Positions 1 to 12,127 are shown, numbered from the stretch's first letter. The stretch is 64,000 bases of DNA from Cricetomys ansorgei (GCA_026225945.1 JAMJFZ010001258.1:8532001-8596000); one strand, 5' to 3'. Notes: generated by a model not told the origin, from the sequence alone. Program-made: numbers and translations.

Positions 1-829
1 GAAGCCAAGATCTGATGAAGTTAATGATATTCTTCAGACATTGGTTTGCCATTGGTTCATCTGTGAGTTAGTCACAGGTCTGCTGACTAGAAAAAAATCA
101 TCCTCTTTCCACTGTATCAGGTTTATAAGAAATTACAACATAATATTAAAATAAATTGTAATGAATATTTAAAAAGCATAATAGGGAATGGAGACAACAG
201 AGAAGATAAAACCTGATGTTTTTATCAAAGCCATACTTCTTGCATCTGACATCCTGCCTTTAGAGAATTGAGATGTAACAAACATTTGCTGAATGTAGTG
301 TTCTGGCTTAAAGTGACAGGGCTTAGAGTAGTCTAGGCAGTGGTGTGTGTGTGTGGGTGTGTGTGTGTGTGTGTAAATGTGTGGGAGTGGGAGTGTGTTT
401 GAGTGTGTTTACATATAGAAAGTAAAGTTTGAGATGGCCTTTTAAGAATGGGGAGATTTGGATTGCTTAGATTAGAATCAAGTAATGAGAAACCGGCTCT
501 GTCACATGGTGATGGAATTATCTTTAAGACACAGGAAGCTAGAGTTTTAAAACCTTGAAGAGTCATCTGAATTAATCAAATCACTGAAAGGCAGTGGGGA
601 AAATCGGAGCATTAGAATTTTAGATCTCCCAGAAGATGTATTAGATCCTGTTCTTATCACCTGACAGGAAGCAAGTAACAGGCAAAATGATTGTTTTGCC
701 ACTGGAGCTGGGATCCAGCTTTGGTGTGAAAGCTGCCAGATATGAAGCAGAAAGAGATTTGGGCCAAAATTAAAACTAGTAGGTAGAGACGAGACTCATA
801 AGACCAGATGCCATCCATCTACTTATGCC
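1..829. other. Single-copy-like AT-rich DNA with a short TG tract
   Basis: I see no open frame of note and no recognisable transposon. An interrupted (TG)n run at 341-374 is the only simple repeat. The open frame read on the minus strand through that run is His/Thr-rich because it translates the repeat, so it is not a gene. Confidence 0.5.
341..374. repeat. (TG)n microsatellite, one G interruption
   Basis: Alternating TG for about 34 bases, interrupted by an extra GG near 355. It is followed by diverged TG-rich sequence to about 410. Confidence 0.9.
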
Positions 830-947
830 AGCCAGTTCCCAACCCTTAAAGGCTCCAGGTTTTCCAAATAAGACCTATAGCTGGGGTCTAAATGTTCACA
901 CAGTGAGCTTGTATAGAAATTCACATTCAAACCATAGCAGGCTTAAA
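830..947 (+). mobile_element. Fragment of a medium-reiterated rodent repeat (RMER1-like)
   Basis: The segment ends in a 'ttcacattcaaaccatagca' motif. Before it lies an 'agctggggtctaaatgttc' motif. As far as I recall, these motifs close a common rodent interspersed repeat. Related pieces appear near 4228-4590 and 22110-22290. The family name is from memory and unverified. Confidence 0.45.
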
Positions 948-2589
948 GCTTTCCTACACTGAATAAAACCCCCCACACATCAAGTACCATAGCTAATCAA
1001 GTGCTGAAGATTCCTTACAACAGGAGCTCTCTCTGGAAGTGTGTTGGGTGATCTAAAGTCGTCAAATAAAATAGTTATATATTTTAAATGAAGTGAAGCA
1101 TTTCTTTAGAGTGCATGCACCTTTTTAAGTTTCCACTGTATCTTTATTTATTAGATTTTATCATTAAAATGCTTTATAAGATCAGTAAGTAAAACCTATT
1201 GCTTGAAAAAATGGCCTCATGTATTCTATAATAAACAGCTGCAACTACAAAGACCCACATTCATTGCTTCAGTTCATGAATCCCAGGATAATGTTAGTGT
1301 CTATGGCACTTCACAACTGCAATTCTGTAAGGGACAACCACAGGCATGTTGTGTTTTTAGTCTTGCATCAGAGAAATGTCCTCAAGGGTTGGGTTGTTTT
1401 TGTCCTGAGTTTCTTAATCACCTAACTTCCTTCTTCCCTAGAATTTATCTTCAAATAAATGAATCTGAAACAACAGGCAAATTCTTCTACAGGCCACATT
1501 ATGGCAGATAATAACTAGTTTAATAGCAGGAAAATGTAAATGAGAATTAGAAGGCAGTTTCAAAGTACTGAATGGAGAGCTTCTGAGGTTGAGATTTTGC
1601 TGATTGACTTCCTGAACAGTGTCTTTCCACAGGGATCTCAATAGCCTTTGGTGGATTTGCCAAAATTAGAGATGTCTCAAAGTCACATGCACAAAGGAAT
1701 GCTAAAGAATTGTTAAAATGCCTTAGCTAGAAACGTTTCAGTGACCTATCCAGGGATGGAGTAGGGCACACTCCCTATAGAGTTCATTAACATTATTTTG
1801 GCTATTCTTTTTTCTCCCAAAGCCCAAGTGAAGTAACTTTGCTTTTAGTCAATTCTGAGTTAAAACTTAAAATATTTGGGCTCTGGAGAGAGTTTCTACC
1901 TAGTAAGTGGATTACAGATAAAATGGCTCTGAACTAACTTTCATCACTATTAAAGATCATGTTGCCTATACTGTCATCCCTCTTTTAAATATTTATCTAA
2001 TCTTGTATATTACAAGGAGATACATTAATAATATTTAGAGTAAACATTGTTAAAGACCCTTCTATCTAAATGGAGATGTGAGATATGTATGAAGATAATT
2101 AACATGCTATACCAAATTATATTTTAAAAGTCTGCTCTGTAATTGTTATAATGTGGCACTATTAGAAGGCTTCCCATTGGAAGTTGTGGATAACAGGTTT
2201 TCTGTAATAACCAAGGGTTAGAAAGGTATGACACAGAGTGAGAGCCTGCAAAGTCTAAAGACTAATATTTCCACTAACACCCGATCAAAGAGTATGTGTG
2301 CAACAGCATTTCAGATTGGTGAAGAAATCTGTCCTAGCTTAATTGGTTTTCTCTTTTTAGCTTCTACATATTGAGAACTTGGAAGACACCCACCCAAACT
2401 GAATTTACCAGGCTTACCAAAAAGAACACTAAAGTAAGAGTTTAGACTTTGGGTTTTATTACTGACCACATTGCAAAGAGAAAAGTAGTCACCTTGGTAT
2501 TAATTTTTCTGTATTTCTTTGGGTATCATATCCACCTCAGAAGAATTTTAAAGCTATATTTTACTTAAGAAAATAATAACTCCCTGGGA
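948..2589. other. Single-copy-like AT-rich DNA, no gene seen
   Basis: No SINE, LINE or simple repeat is evident. A 102-codon plus-strand frame starts at 1203 and has no recognisable domain, no compositional bias and no splice context I can defend. I treat it as chance. Confidence 0.5.
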
Positions 2590-2714
2590 ACTTAAGCACC
2601 ATTACATGCACTTGTATTCTTAACACCTGGAGGCTGGCTGAGGTGGGAAAGCCGCAGGTTGAGGCCAGCCTGAGCTGCATAATGAGATCTTAACTAAAAA
2701 CAAAAACAAAAAGC
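2590..2714 (+). mobile_element. Old B1-like SINE (7SL-derived)
   Basis: The order matches B1: 'cttgtattcttaacacctgg', then 'gaggctggctgaggtggg', 'ggttgaggccagcctgagct', and an A-rich tail 'aaaaacaaaaacaaaaagcc'. It is heavily diverged from the B1 consensus, so it is probably an ancient (PB1/B1F-like) copy. Confidence 0.75.
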
Positions 2715-3739
2715 CACAAAACAATTGCCTGAGCCAAAGCAGCCATGTGCTTGATTTTGCTCTCCTCCGTATACTGAAGATACCACACTTAAGTCTCTAA
2801 GACTCATCAGCCCCTTGATTCAGACCTATTACTGCTTGTTGCCAGGGCTTCCTAATTCATGCCTCAAACATCCAAAATTTTTTAAGAGAGAAGAAGAAAT
2901 ATCTCATCTTTTTGTTTCACTTCTCCAGGAGTCTCTATATGCAATTTTTCTCTTCTTTGTAGTGAGTAGTCATTTCTTATCTAAAATCTTCAAAGACATT
3001 TAAATAGCTGAAACAGACAAACAATTAAAAACCAAGTTCATTTCCAAGGCTACGGTTGCACAGTCTGTTGCAGCACTCCTTCTAAGGGCTCCTTTAAATT
3101 TATTATTGTAGGCAGATAAATAACTCACTTCAGTTGTGAAATCAGTGCATTATATACACGTTAAAGGGATTTACAAACTGTCTTTGTCAAAGGAATTCTT
3201 TATAGCTATATATATATTAATATATCTGTAAAATTGTGATGTCAGTAAGAGCTTAGGAGAGTGATAACAAATACTGTTTATTCATGAACGTGATCTGGCT
3301 CTAATTACTTACAAGTACCTTCATACCTTCATTTACCCTGTAACCACAACTCAACACAGCATGAGTATGCTTGATGCCTAGTACGTAAGTATTTCCGATA
3401 AATGTTTGAATAGTCACATGCATTAATGAAAGGATGCCTTACATATAGGGCAATGTCAGAAGTGGACACACCAGGACATTCATAATAGTTGCCAGTTAAA
3501 TGACAGGATGACCAGTGGTACCTTGGCACTGTAGACTGGAGATTCTGTAATCTGCCTTGTGACAAAGCTGATTGCTAATTCCCTATTAGGGAACTCCAGG
3601 CTACACCACTAATTCCTTTATTAAGAGCACCAGGTGAGGAATTCAGCTCTACAGATTCTCTGAAGCCATAAAATGCAAATTCCAAAAACTAAGGTGTGTA
3701 ATTTTAAGAAATAAGATAGACATGAGTTTTACACTTTTT
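2715..3739. other. Single-copy-like AT-rich DNA
   Basis: I see no transposon, RNA gene or coding signal. Short TA-rich strings near 3205-3225 are too brief to call a microsatellite. Confidence 0.5.
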
Positions 3740-4140
3740 ATGATTTTTTAAAATTTAAATTGAAATACCATTAGAATTTCACATTTAAGTACACTGTATT
3801 TACGTAATTTCCCATCCTCCCTAAAATTCCTCGTGACTTCACCATCACTTCATCTCGAATTCACAAACTGTTGCATATTGTCCTCTCTCTCTCTTTCTCT
3901 CTCTTTCTTTCTCTGTCTGTCTCTCTGTCTTTCTCTGTCTCTCCCTCTTTCTTGTGCACATATACATCATGCATACAGACATTTATGTAGACCCTATTGA
4001 ATCTATTGAGTCTCATTAGTGGTGCCCATGTGTTAATGTGTTTAGGCCTGACCATTTAAGTTTGGGAAAACTTTCAGGAGGATTGTCCCTGGAGAAAGCT
4101 GATTCTCCTTCCTCATAAACTTTCAAAAGAAGTAGAGAAC
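3740..4140 (-). mobile_element. L1 (Lx-like) 3' UTR fragment, antisense
   Basis: Read on the minus strand, this resembles the rodent L1 3' UTR. The plus-strand text 'gagtctcattagtggtgccc' and 'gaaagctgattctccttcct' are typical antisense phrases of that region. A (TC)n tract sits inside at 3881-3957. Confidence 0.6.
3881..3957. repeat. (TC)n/(TTTC) polypyrimidine tract
   Basis: Imperfect CT-rich run with TTTCTC and CTGT interruptions, inside an antisense L1 fragment. The minus-strand frame through it encodes Arg/Glu/Lys repeats and is a by-product. Confidence 0.9.
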
Positions 4141-4227
4141 ACATTCTGCATTCCTTCAGGTCTTAAGTAGAAAAGTAACTTGTATAAATTCTCAGGATAT
4201 CTACTTATTGAATTCATTGGATGTTTG

Positions 4228-4590
4228 TCTCTTTGCTCTGACAAAATACCTGGCAAAGCAGCTTAAGGAAGTGATTATTTTGCATGGTAGGCTTGAGACT
4301 ACACCCATAACAATGGCTGATGCTTGGTCAGGAGAGTACAGTCCATCCTGGTGGGGGAGGCTTGGTGGCAGGAGTCTTAGGAGGAAGGTTGCATTGTTTC
4401 TGCAGCCATAAAAGAGTGGAAAGCATGAGAATCAGGGCTATACTATCAACCTCAATCTGAACTCCTGTGACTCATGACCTTCTAAGGCTTTAAAAAGAGC
4501 AGCACTGATTGGGACCAATTATTCAAACACTGGAGTATATGAAGTTAGGGAGATTTTACATTCAAATCCCAACTAACCTGATCCCCTTTT
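4228..4590 (+). mobile_element. Medium-reiterated rodent repeat (RMER1-like)
   Basis: The order 'tgacaaaatacctggcaaag', 'cagcttaaggaagtgattat', 'gagtacagtccatcctggtg' and 'ggcttggtggcaggag' fits a common rodent interspersed repeat. It closes near 'tttacattcaaatccca'. The recognition is from memory and a library search is needed for the exact family. Confidence 0.55.
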
Positions 4591-5256
4591 AATAACAAAG
4601 TGAAAAGTTGGGGCAATGGTTTGTGAGAATTTTTAAGATGACCTTGTAGAGTAGTATGTTCTCTGCAGTCTAAGGTCTTTCACTTCAGAGCAAACTCGGT
4701 TGGATTCCAAATCAAGCTACTTTTTTCCTTTGAGTAGTCCTATGAGTAGTACATTGTCACTATACTATTCATGAAATGCTACACACATACCTTGGAGAGA
4801 TGATTCCCAGATAGACATATGTGGAATGCTATGGGAGTCCAGGCTCTTCCCAGACTTGAACAAAGATTTGAACACCTCGGGACAAAAAAGTAAAGACTCA
4901 AAAATAGTGAAAGCATTTGTGTAGTGAAGCAAAATGGAGAGAGTAAACAAGAGTCACCCTGTTGGCAGGGGAGGAGTCTTCACGGCTGGTCCACCCTTAA
5001 GTAGATTCAGGGCTGGTCCTTCACAGAGCTCCTTGGCCATCCCTTCTTTTGATAGCACTATTTTTTTTTTTCTCCTTTGGTCATTACTTCATCTCCTCGG
5101 ACTGAATGGTCTCCAGTCCAGAGAAATAGCAGAGGCTGGTGTGGTGGTATCTCTGTTATAAGGCGGGGTGCTGTAGCTCTCTGCAGCCCAGCTGCTATGT
5201 GGAGATGCTATCTCTTTTCCTCTGCCCTGCCCTGTCTGTTCCTTGCTACTCTTCAC
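4591..5256. other. Single-copy-like DNA
   Basis: No repeat family is recognised. Two overlapping short plus-strand frames start at 4934 and 5077, with no domain. A T-rich run lies near 5061-5072. Confidence 0.45.
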
Positions 5257-5450
5257 AGATAGATGGGTAGTTCAATAGATAGACAGATACATAGACAGAT
5301 GGATGATAGATAGATAGATAGATAGGTAGATAGATAGATACATAGATAGATAGATGATAGAAATAGGTAATAGATTAGATTGATAGATGATAGATAGATG
5401 ACAGAGGTAGATGATAGATTAGATAGATATATGATAGATAAATGGATTTG
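5257..5450. repeat. (GATA)n microsatellite, imperfect
   Basis: About 190 bases dominated by GATA/TAGA units, with GACA, GATG and GGTA variants and a core of nine or so clean units near 5308-5350. Composite GATA/GACA tracts of this kind are common in rodent genomes. Confidence 0.9.
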
Positions 5451-5929
5451 TATTTAGATACATAGGTAGATTACTAATTATAGTCAGATTCAATGACAAA
5501 TACTTTGGTAGAGACAGATAGCTATACTTTATAAAATAACAATCAAAGAGAAAGTGGGCCATGGGGCTTGATTCCTCAGATTTAAATCACTGAGTTGGAG
5601 CTTTGGAATTCATTCAGTTATTGGGTGCCACTGTGTTGGGTCCTACAGTCAGCAGCCTTACTCTGAACCTGCTGCTCCTCAGGCTCTGCAGAAGTCAGAG
5701 CACAGCGTCACTGAAGGGCGACAGAGACAATCTAACCTCATGAGTGCGAAGCGTCTGTAGTCTGCAAGAAAGAAAACCTGTCTATCTACTAAAGGCCACG
5801 CTGGAGTTCAGTAGCCTATGGAACTTCGGTTTCGTTTGCAAGTTCATAAATTTGTGCAGGCTCTGCTGGTGCTGGATTTGATGTTGGTTTGTCTTGTATT
5901 GCGTGTATGAAAGAAATACAATTAAATTT
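5451..5929. other. Single-copy-like DNA
   Basis: Nothing recognisable. GC content rises modestly around 5640-5760, but CpGs are few and no coding frame is convincing. Confidence 0.4.
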
Positions 5930-6085
5930 TCCCTCAGATTCAGTGAGAAGCTCATTAAGAAGGTGCCAGCTAATTAGGAGATAAACAAAAGAGACTTTAA
6001 TGGAGAAAGGGCAGCTGTAGATAACAGATGCTAATCTTTTCCATAAGGAAATGGTTCGCCGCAATTAGGGGGAAACCTCTGTAAG
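5930..6085. promoter_or_regulatory. Candidate conserved noncoding segment (speculative)
   Basis: This repeat-free stretch holds several transcription-factor-like words close together: CTAATTAG (homeodomain-type) near 5970, CAGCTGTAGATAACAGATG (E-box, GATA site, E-box) near 6012, and CGCCGCAATTAG near 6057. CpGs survive here in CpG-poor surroundings. No alignment was possible, so conservation is inferred only from appearance. Confidence 0.2.
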
Positions 6086-6809
6086 GGAATGAAAAATCAT
6101 GCCAAAGTCTTGCACTGTGGGAAGGTGCCCATCCAAAGCACATGTTTGGAATTAATTTGGTGCAGAGAAGGATACATGGAAAATAATGTCCTTAAATTAT
6201 TCCCAATCTTTTGTAATATAAGAGCAGATAGATTGAAAATGTATGAATAAGACTTCTTGAGTATAGAAAGATAATTCTCATGAACTGATCTACTGATGCA
6301 AAGATTCCCAACAAGGGGATCCCAATTGTTAAGAAGCCTCTTCCATGGCATGCTCTTCAAAGACTTCCATAGACAGACAGGGTGTGGACTGTAACATTCT
6401 TACTGTGATAGTTTATGATAGATCTATTATCATATTTTCTTAATCAAGTTTAGAGGCTTCAATGAAGGCTGATTTTCCAGAGAATCAGCACCCAAAATTT
6501 AGATTATACAGATGTTACTAGAGGCTCCTGGCTCAAGAAACAGCAAATAGAAAGCAGAGATGCTGCATTGATGAATTTATTGGTGATTATCAGTTTTCAA
6601 GAAGATTTTTCTGATTTAGAAGAAACCAGAAAGCTCTTTAAGTGATGTTTGAAGTGTTGTGTTTGTTTATAATTTATTGTCAAGGAGATTCAAGGCAGAT
6701 TACAAGTACACTGAGTAAAAATGAAACAAAATTTTGCAAATTAAATTTCAAAATAGTGAGATGATAGTTTATAAATTGTTCACAAACATCAAAGTAGGTA
6801 AATGCTCTT
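6086..6809. other. Single-copy-like AT-rich DNA
   Basis: No transposon or coding signal seen. Minus-strand frames at 6097-6360 and 6680-6919 have no recognisable domain; the second is partly the shadow of the L1 that begins at about 6810. Confidence 0.45.
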
Positions 6810-8325
6810 GACTTGTAATCTTGAGGAAACTGGAACTCAGCTACCTCAAGACCTAGCCATATTACTCCTGGGCATATACCCAAAGGAGGCTCCATCCCAC
6901 CAGAAGGATACTTGCTCAACTATGTTCATTGCAGCTTTGTTCATAATAGCCAGAAATTGGAAACACCCTAGATGTCCCTCAACTGAAGAATGGATAAAGA
7001 AATTGTGGTATATTTACACAATGGAGTACAACTCAGCTATTAAAAAAATGACTACATGAATTTCGCAGACAAATGGATGGAACTAGAAAAAAAATCATTC
7101 TGAGTGAGGGAACTCATTCCCAGATAGACAAACTCAGCATGTACTCACTTATATGTGGTTATTAATTGTTAAACAAAGGTCAAAGGTGCTGTAATCCACA
7201 GACCCAGAGAGACTAAGCAACAAGGAGGGCCTCAATGGGGACACAGGGATCTTCCTGGCAAAGGGGAAATGGAACAGAGGGTATAGGATGGGAATGGGAA
7301 AAGAAGAGACCAGGTAAGGGAGAGGGAGGGAGGGAGGGAGGGGAAGAATATCTGGAGAGACAATTGTAATTGGAGGACATTTTGGGAGGAATCTGGAGAC
7401 CAAGGGCAGTGGAAACTCACTGGAGTCCATGATGGAGACCTTGGCGAGGACCTCTAGCAGTGGGGTTTGGGGAACCTGAATAGGCCATCTCTGTAACCAA
7501 CAAGGTTCTCAATGGAGGGGCTAGGATACCACCCCAGTCATGAAACTTTTGACTTATAACCCGTTCATTGTCCCAGGACACACTTGGATAATGGAAGGGC
7601 AGAACCCAATGCCAAGGAAAGAACCCATGCTTGATTCTGCATGGTGGGCCAGGAACTAGAGACTGGATAGCCAGGAGACAATCTTTAATGATATCCTGTT
7701 CTATTTATAGATCAGTACCTAGCCCAATCTTAGTCAGTGAGGCTTCTGTCTACAGCAGATGGGAACAGAGGCAGAGACCCAGAGACAAACATTATGCAGA
7801 GCTCTCAAAAATTCACAAAAGAGAGAGAGGAGGGATTTTGGGGACTGGGGCATTAGGGGAACAAGCCCCACAGAGTCAACAGACCAGCACTCCTGGGGTC
7901 CCTCAGAACCTAAAGTGGTAGACAAAGAATATGCAGTGTCTTCTAGATATATCATGTGGTTGTCTGGCTTGGAGTTCTTGCAGAAAACCTACAGGCTAGA
8001 TTTGTATATGGGGGTTCTCTGATGCTTTTGCTTGCCCTTGGGACCTATTTCCTTCAGCTGGGTTGCCTAGTCCACCCTCGAGTAGGGACTATTGCCTAAC
8101 TTTGTCCCATTTGTTGTGTCCTGTTAGAGTGGTGATGCTGGGAGGACTGCTCTCTTCTATGGGAGAAGCAGGCAGGGGGGATAGGGGGCAGGGAAGCAAC
8201 TAGAGGGTGGGGGCTGGGAGGGTATATAATAGGAGAGGGAAGATGGGGGGATCTGGGAGGAATGGAGGGAGGGTAGGAAGGGTGTTGATATGTTTATATA
8301 TGAATATAAATAAATAAATAAATAA
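6810..8325 (+). mobile_element. L1 LINE: ORF2 C-terminus plus full 3' UTR, 5'-truncated
   Basis: The plus frame at 6802-7059 contains the L1 ORF2p C-terminal signature: 'LLGIYPKEAPSHQKDTCST', then 'MFIAALFIIARNWKHPRCPS' and 'YIYTMEYNSAIKK'. A stop follows, then a long 3' UTR with 'agcagatgggaacagaggca' near 7755, 'ccccacagagtcaacagacc' near 7866, a G-rich block (8160-8282) and an AAAT-type tail (8308-8325). The copy starts deep in ORF2, as expected of 5' truncation, and lacks the endonuclease and reverse transcriptase regions, so it cannot be active. Confidence 0.9.
7316..7343. repeat. (GGGA)n short tract inside L1 3' UTR
   Basis: Five to six AGGG units within a purine-rich part of the L1 3' UTR. 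Confidence 0.85.
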
Positions 8326-9224
8326 CATCAATTTTTATATGTTTATTTGGTGACACCCAAATGCAAGTTATGCATATAAGAGCAGCTGAACCCATAGACT
8401 AGAAAATCGAAAAGTCTGTGTTAGATTGTTTTCCATCATTACTTTATTCTTTAGGTAAGTGATATCATAAACATACTTCTGTGTCTGGAAAATGCGTTTG
8501 AGTTAATTTCATTATCAGAAAACTTTTTACTTTGGCATGGTTTCAGTTCCCAGGACTCAAATGGTAGCGTTCAACTAATGATATCTCCAACCTTGGTTGG
8601 TTGGTTCAAGGTACATCACTGTGGACAAAAGGCAGAAAAAGCATTTCCCCCTTGTTTTACACTAGCTAAGCTTTAATATTAGCTCTGATCACCAGTATTT
8701 GAGTGACTGTAAGGCATGAATTAGTAGGTTTTTTTTCCCATATAATAGGCTATGCTTACTATTCTTGGTTTATTCATCCTCTTTGAAGCTGGACCAAATG
8801 ATATGATCTGAAATTTTAATGAGGAAAAATAAGAGAGGTATACATCATGGTCAAAAGATGCCAATGTTCAACTGTGGTATAAAGCGAGTAAATGAGACAG
8901 TATGGAATCCTGTAGGAGAAACATTGATTGTCTCAATAAAATAAATGGTCTACTACTTTGTTTCAACAGATCAACACAGTAGTTGTTCCATTCTTTCTGG
9001 AACATAGTGCTAGGTGAAACATCGTAATATATGCACATGTCATTCAACAAATACATATTTCATATGGGTATGCATAGCAGAAGCTAAAATCATGAGAAAA
9101 TCACAATGGACCATAAAACAATACCTGTGGTAATGATGATGTACATGTAACTGAAGAAGAAGACAAAATGAAAGGGAGAGAAGAATGCATAACTTTAAGA
9201 TAAAGTGAAAAAGTACATTAAAAT
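8326..9224. other. Single-copy-like AT-rich DNA
   Basis: No repeat or gene recognised between two L1 3' ends. Minus-strand frames at 8868-9056 and 9040-9234 are featureless. Confidence 0.45.
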
Positions 9225-9605
9225 TAATGAGCATTCACTAACGTGAATTGAACAGCAATGGACAAGCTGAAGTGGACAGCTGACAGCCCACAAGACCTCT
9301 GCTGTACAGAAAGAACTACAGGCAACTAAGAAATACTGAGAGTGGGAGAAATATACTTCAGGGGAGAACACACCAATTAGTTAACCCAGGACCAAATGGT
9401 CAGCTCTGAAAATGTAGATAAATTAAAACTGACACTATACAGACTGAGAAGAATGTGTGTATATATATTTAAAAAAATACCCATGAATTTGTAAGAGAGC
9501 AAGGACAGAAGGAGGGGATGAGGGTATATGGGAGGGTTTAAAAGGTAGAAAGAGAAGGGAGACATTATATTATTATAATTTCAAAAAATAAAAGAAATAA
9601 AGAAA
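9225..9605 (+). mobile_element. L1 (Lx-like) 3' UTR terminal fragment
   Basis: Contains 'agaaagaactacaggcaact', 'ggagaacacaccaattagtt' and 'ccaaatggtcagctctgaaa', followed by a purine-rich segment and an A-rich end 'tcaaaaaataaaagaaataa'. This order matches the rodent L1 3' UTR terminal region as I know it. A similar terminus appears at 59270-59485. Confidence 0.75.
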
Positions 9606-9761
9606 ATTAAGTATTTGTTATGTGACAGGGGGTCAGTATTGTGCAAAATTGAAAAAGAGATAGATGTGAGAATAAAAGCTTAATGGAACTTTCCCTACTA
9701 TAATGACAGTTTCTACATTCACAGATTCAATCACAAATTAAGAAGATTGAAAAGCTTGTGT

Positions 9762-9909
9762 AGGGGACTGCAGTGATAACCCACTGGTTAAGAGAATACT
9801 GCCCTTGCAGACCTGGGCTCTGTGGGAATCACACATAGACACACAGTACTCAGACATGCAAGCAAAACACACAAACGCATAAAATAAAAATTGGATACAT
9901 CTTTTTAAA
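9762..9909 (+). mobile_element. B2-family SINE, diverged
   Basis: A tRNA-derived head ('ggggactgcagtgataaccc', 'actggttaagagaatactgc') leads into an ACACA-rich body and an AATAAAAATT tail. The head is degraded relative to B2, so Pol III promoter function is doubtful. Confidence 0.7.
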
Positions 9910-10964
9910 ATGCATCTGTACTGAACCAATATTTTTATTCTCATTATCCCTAAGCAATAGAGTGAAACTATTTAAATATCAGTAAAAATGCATTATATAT
10001 TAAAAGAAATTTAGAACCGATTTTAAGTATGACTCTTGACTATCAGTAGGTATTAGAGTCTGTTGGGATTCTTATGTAATCCCACATTTACTGAGGGTTG
10101 GCCGTGATACTTGTGTTAGTTATTGATACGAGTTGAAATGCCTTACAAAGGGGCTTCAGTCACCCTTTGGTACTGTAGAGCAACAGCATTCCTTCTAGAG
10201 GAAGAACATGCCAGACACTATCTTGGAAGCAGAAAACAGGCCTCATTGGATTTGCTACATGATAGAAATGTAAACTCAATTAAGATGTCTGACTTTCTAG
10301 AGCTTCAACTTCCTCGTCTAAGATTTTCTCTAAATGGCCGAGGTACCAACTTCTCTCTCATTCTAAAATATCAGAGTTCTCAGACAATCTATGATGCAAG
10401 ATTATTGCAGTCCATAAAATTATTGATAAGATAAAGTAACTCAGATCTGCTTAAGACATAAGTATTTCTTTGTAGCAGACAACAAATACATTCAAACAGG
10501 TGCCCATATAGTACACATCTTTGGTTTTCTCTCATCAAGCTAAAGAGAGATTAGAATAGGTTAATATAAAATTCTAAAGGTGGTAGAAGGGTCAACACTT
10601 AGAAAGTACACAAACTACAGACATCTGAGTGATTAGCCACAGGGATGCATTTGCCAAGTGCTGGATAAATATGAATTGTAGGTTTGGAGTCTGACAACTA
10701 AATTCACAATGCATCAGTCAAGGAGACAGAGCAGAACTCTGAGAAACAAGAGAGGCTCAATGTTTTCTTCTGTGCAGATACAGAAGTCTTAGTTAATGTT
10801 ACCAAGTAAAGGGAATAGAGAAAAGTTTTCCTAGGGAAAAAAAATGAATTGTCAAAGCTGTTATGTGGGAAGGATTTCCAGAAGGCAGGTTGAGCTAATG
10901 TTTTCTAAATATCTATGAAGTATTTACACAACACTTTGGGCCAGATTTTTAAAAATCATACTTA
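9910..10964. other. Single-copy-like DNA, with a possible decayed LTR-like piece
   Basis: Text around 10140-10260 faintly recalls MaLR-type LTRs, but too weakly to call. A 103-codon frame (10123-10434) overlaps it and has no domain. The rest is featureless. Confidence 0.35.
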
Positions 10965-11125
10965 TTATTTTAAAAATTGAGAATGTGCTCTACAGTACAT
11001 GTGTGGTGGTTGGAAGACAACTCTGTAGAGCTGGGTCACTCCTTCCACTGTTACCACAAATTGAATCAAGTCTTAGGTTTGTTCAGAAAATGTTTTTACC
11101 TACTGAACCAATTCACTAGCCCTTT
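10965..11125 (-). mobile_element. B3/B2-type SINE, antisense, diverged
   Basis: It ends in 'cctactgaaccaattcacta' followed by 'gccc', the reverse complement of the B2/B3 tRNA-like head. The body has the 'gtggtggttggaagacaact' and 'tgtagagctgggtcactcct' segments typical of B3. An A/T-rich tail lies at the left end. Confidence 0.7.
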
Positions 11126-11884
11126 AGGAGACAATTGTTAGGTAAGGAATATATTTGGGGATGAGATGAAGAAGACAGTAGTTTGTAAGTTTCACTGTTC
11201 ACCTGAAACCCATGAAAATGTTGTTACATATGTAATAAATGCAACCTATAACCCACTATGTAGAGGTTTAAGCACAGAAAGCATGTATTACCTACCAAGT
11301 ACCTCCAGACCTTATAAAAACTAGAATGGGTTTCCATAAACTTCATATCCCACAATACCAACAAAAAAGTTTAATAATTAACATCTCTGAAGAAATATGT
11401 TGTTCTAGGCATTGGGTACTTGTGCATATGCAGCAATCTGGCCGGGCCTTATGTGGGTCAGACACCAATAAAGACTTCAAGTACTAGATTCTACAGTCCC
11501 TCTCCTTTTGAACAGAAAAAAAATAATGTGTTTGCCATTTTACCCCTGAGCATCTGTGAGTAGAGGAGAAAATAACTCAACAATAAAGATTTTTAAAAAG
11601 TATTTCTGTACAGAACTCTACCTGATTAATGCTCTGGGCTGCCTGCCTACATTTAATGAATGCAGTTCTTGAAGTCACACAGAACTCTGTAATAGATATG
11701 AAAAAAAGAAACTAGTAATGCAAACACAAGCAAGATGACCTGTTCTGGGGAAAAGTAGAGCAATGTTTGCAGTGTTGAACATTTTAATTTTCAGTGTCTA
11801 TACAGCTGTAGCAAGAAAGAGCCAGGAATTTTTTTTCCTGCTTTAGTTTATTCTTTTCTTCATGACAGGACAATGCAAATGAGA

Positions 11885-11888
<4 letters not shown>
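11126..11888. other. Single-copy-like DNA
   Basis: No transposon, RNA gene or coding frame recognised. Confidence 0.45.

Positions 11889-11917
<29 letters not shown>
11889..11917. repeat. Poly(T) tract, 29 bases
   Basis: A pure T run. It could be the A-tail of a minus-strand retrocopy lying to the right, but that sequence (11918-12060) matches no SINE, L1 or gene that I recognise. Confidence 0.9.
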
Positions 11918-11919
<2 letters not shown>

Positions 11920-12127
11920 TCACAAAAAGGAGAAAACATTATGAAATGAAAATTGATTCTAAGGAATTGGCCTGGCTTTACCTCTTTTTTATTTGTTCTG
12001 TTCAAGTCAGTGCCCAGTTGTTGTTGCTAATGGTCTCTTAACAGAAATGCTTGAAGTGGCTGGAAGAGGGGAAAGTTAGGCAAAATATATATTATTTATC
12101 TGCAAATAGCAAAGGCAAGCTCATTAG

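Noticed and set aside
1203..1511. 102-codon frame as a small gene
   Set aside because: A second frame overlaps it in another phase, no domain is recognised, and there is no splice or promoter support.
6802..7059. 85-codon frame as a functional reverse transcriptase gene
   Set aside because: It is only the C-terminal tail of L1 ORF2p, without endonuclease or polymerase parts.
11889..12060. Processed pseudogene to the right of a poly(T) run
   Set aside because: The adjoining sequence shows no recognisable gene 3' UTR and no target-site duplications; left as a bare poly(T) tract.
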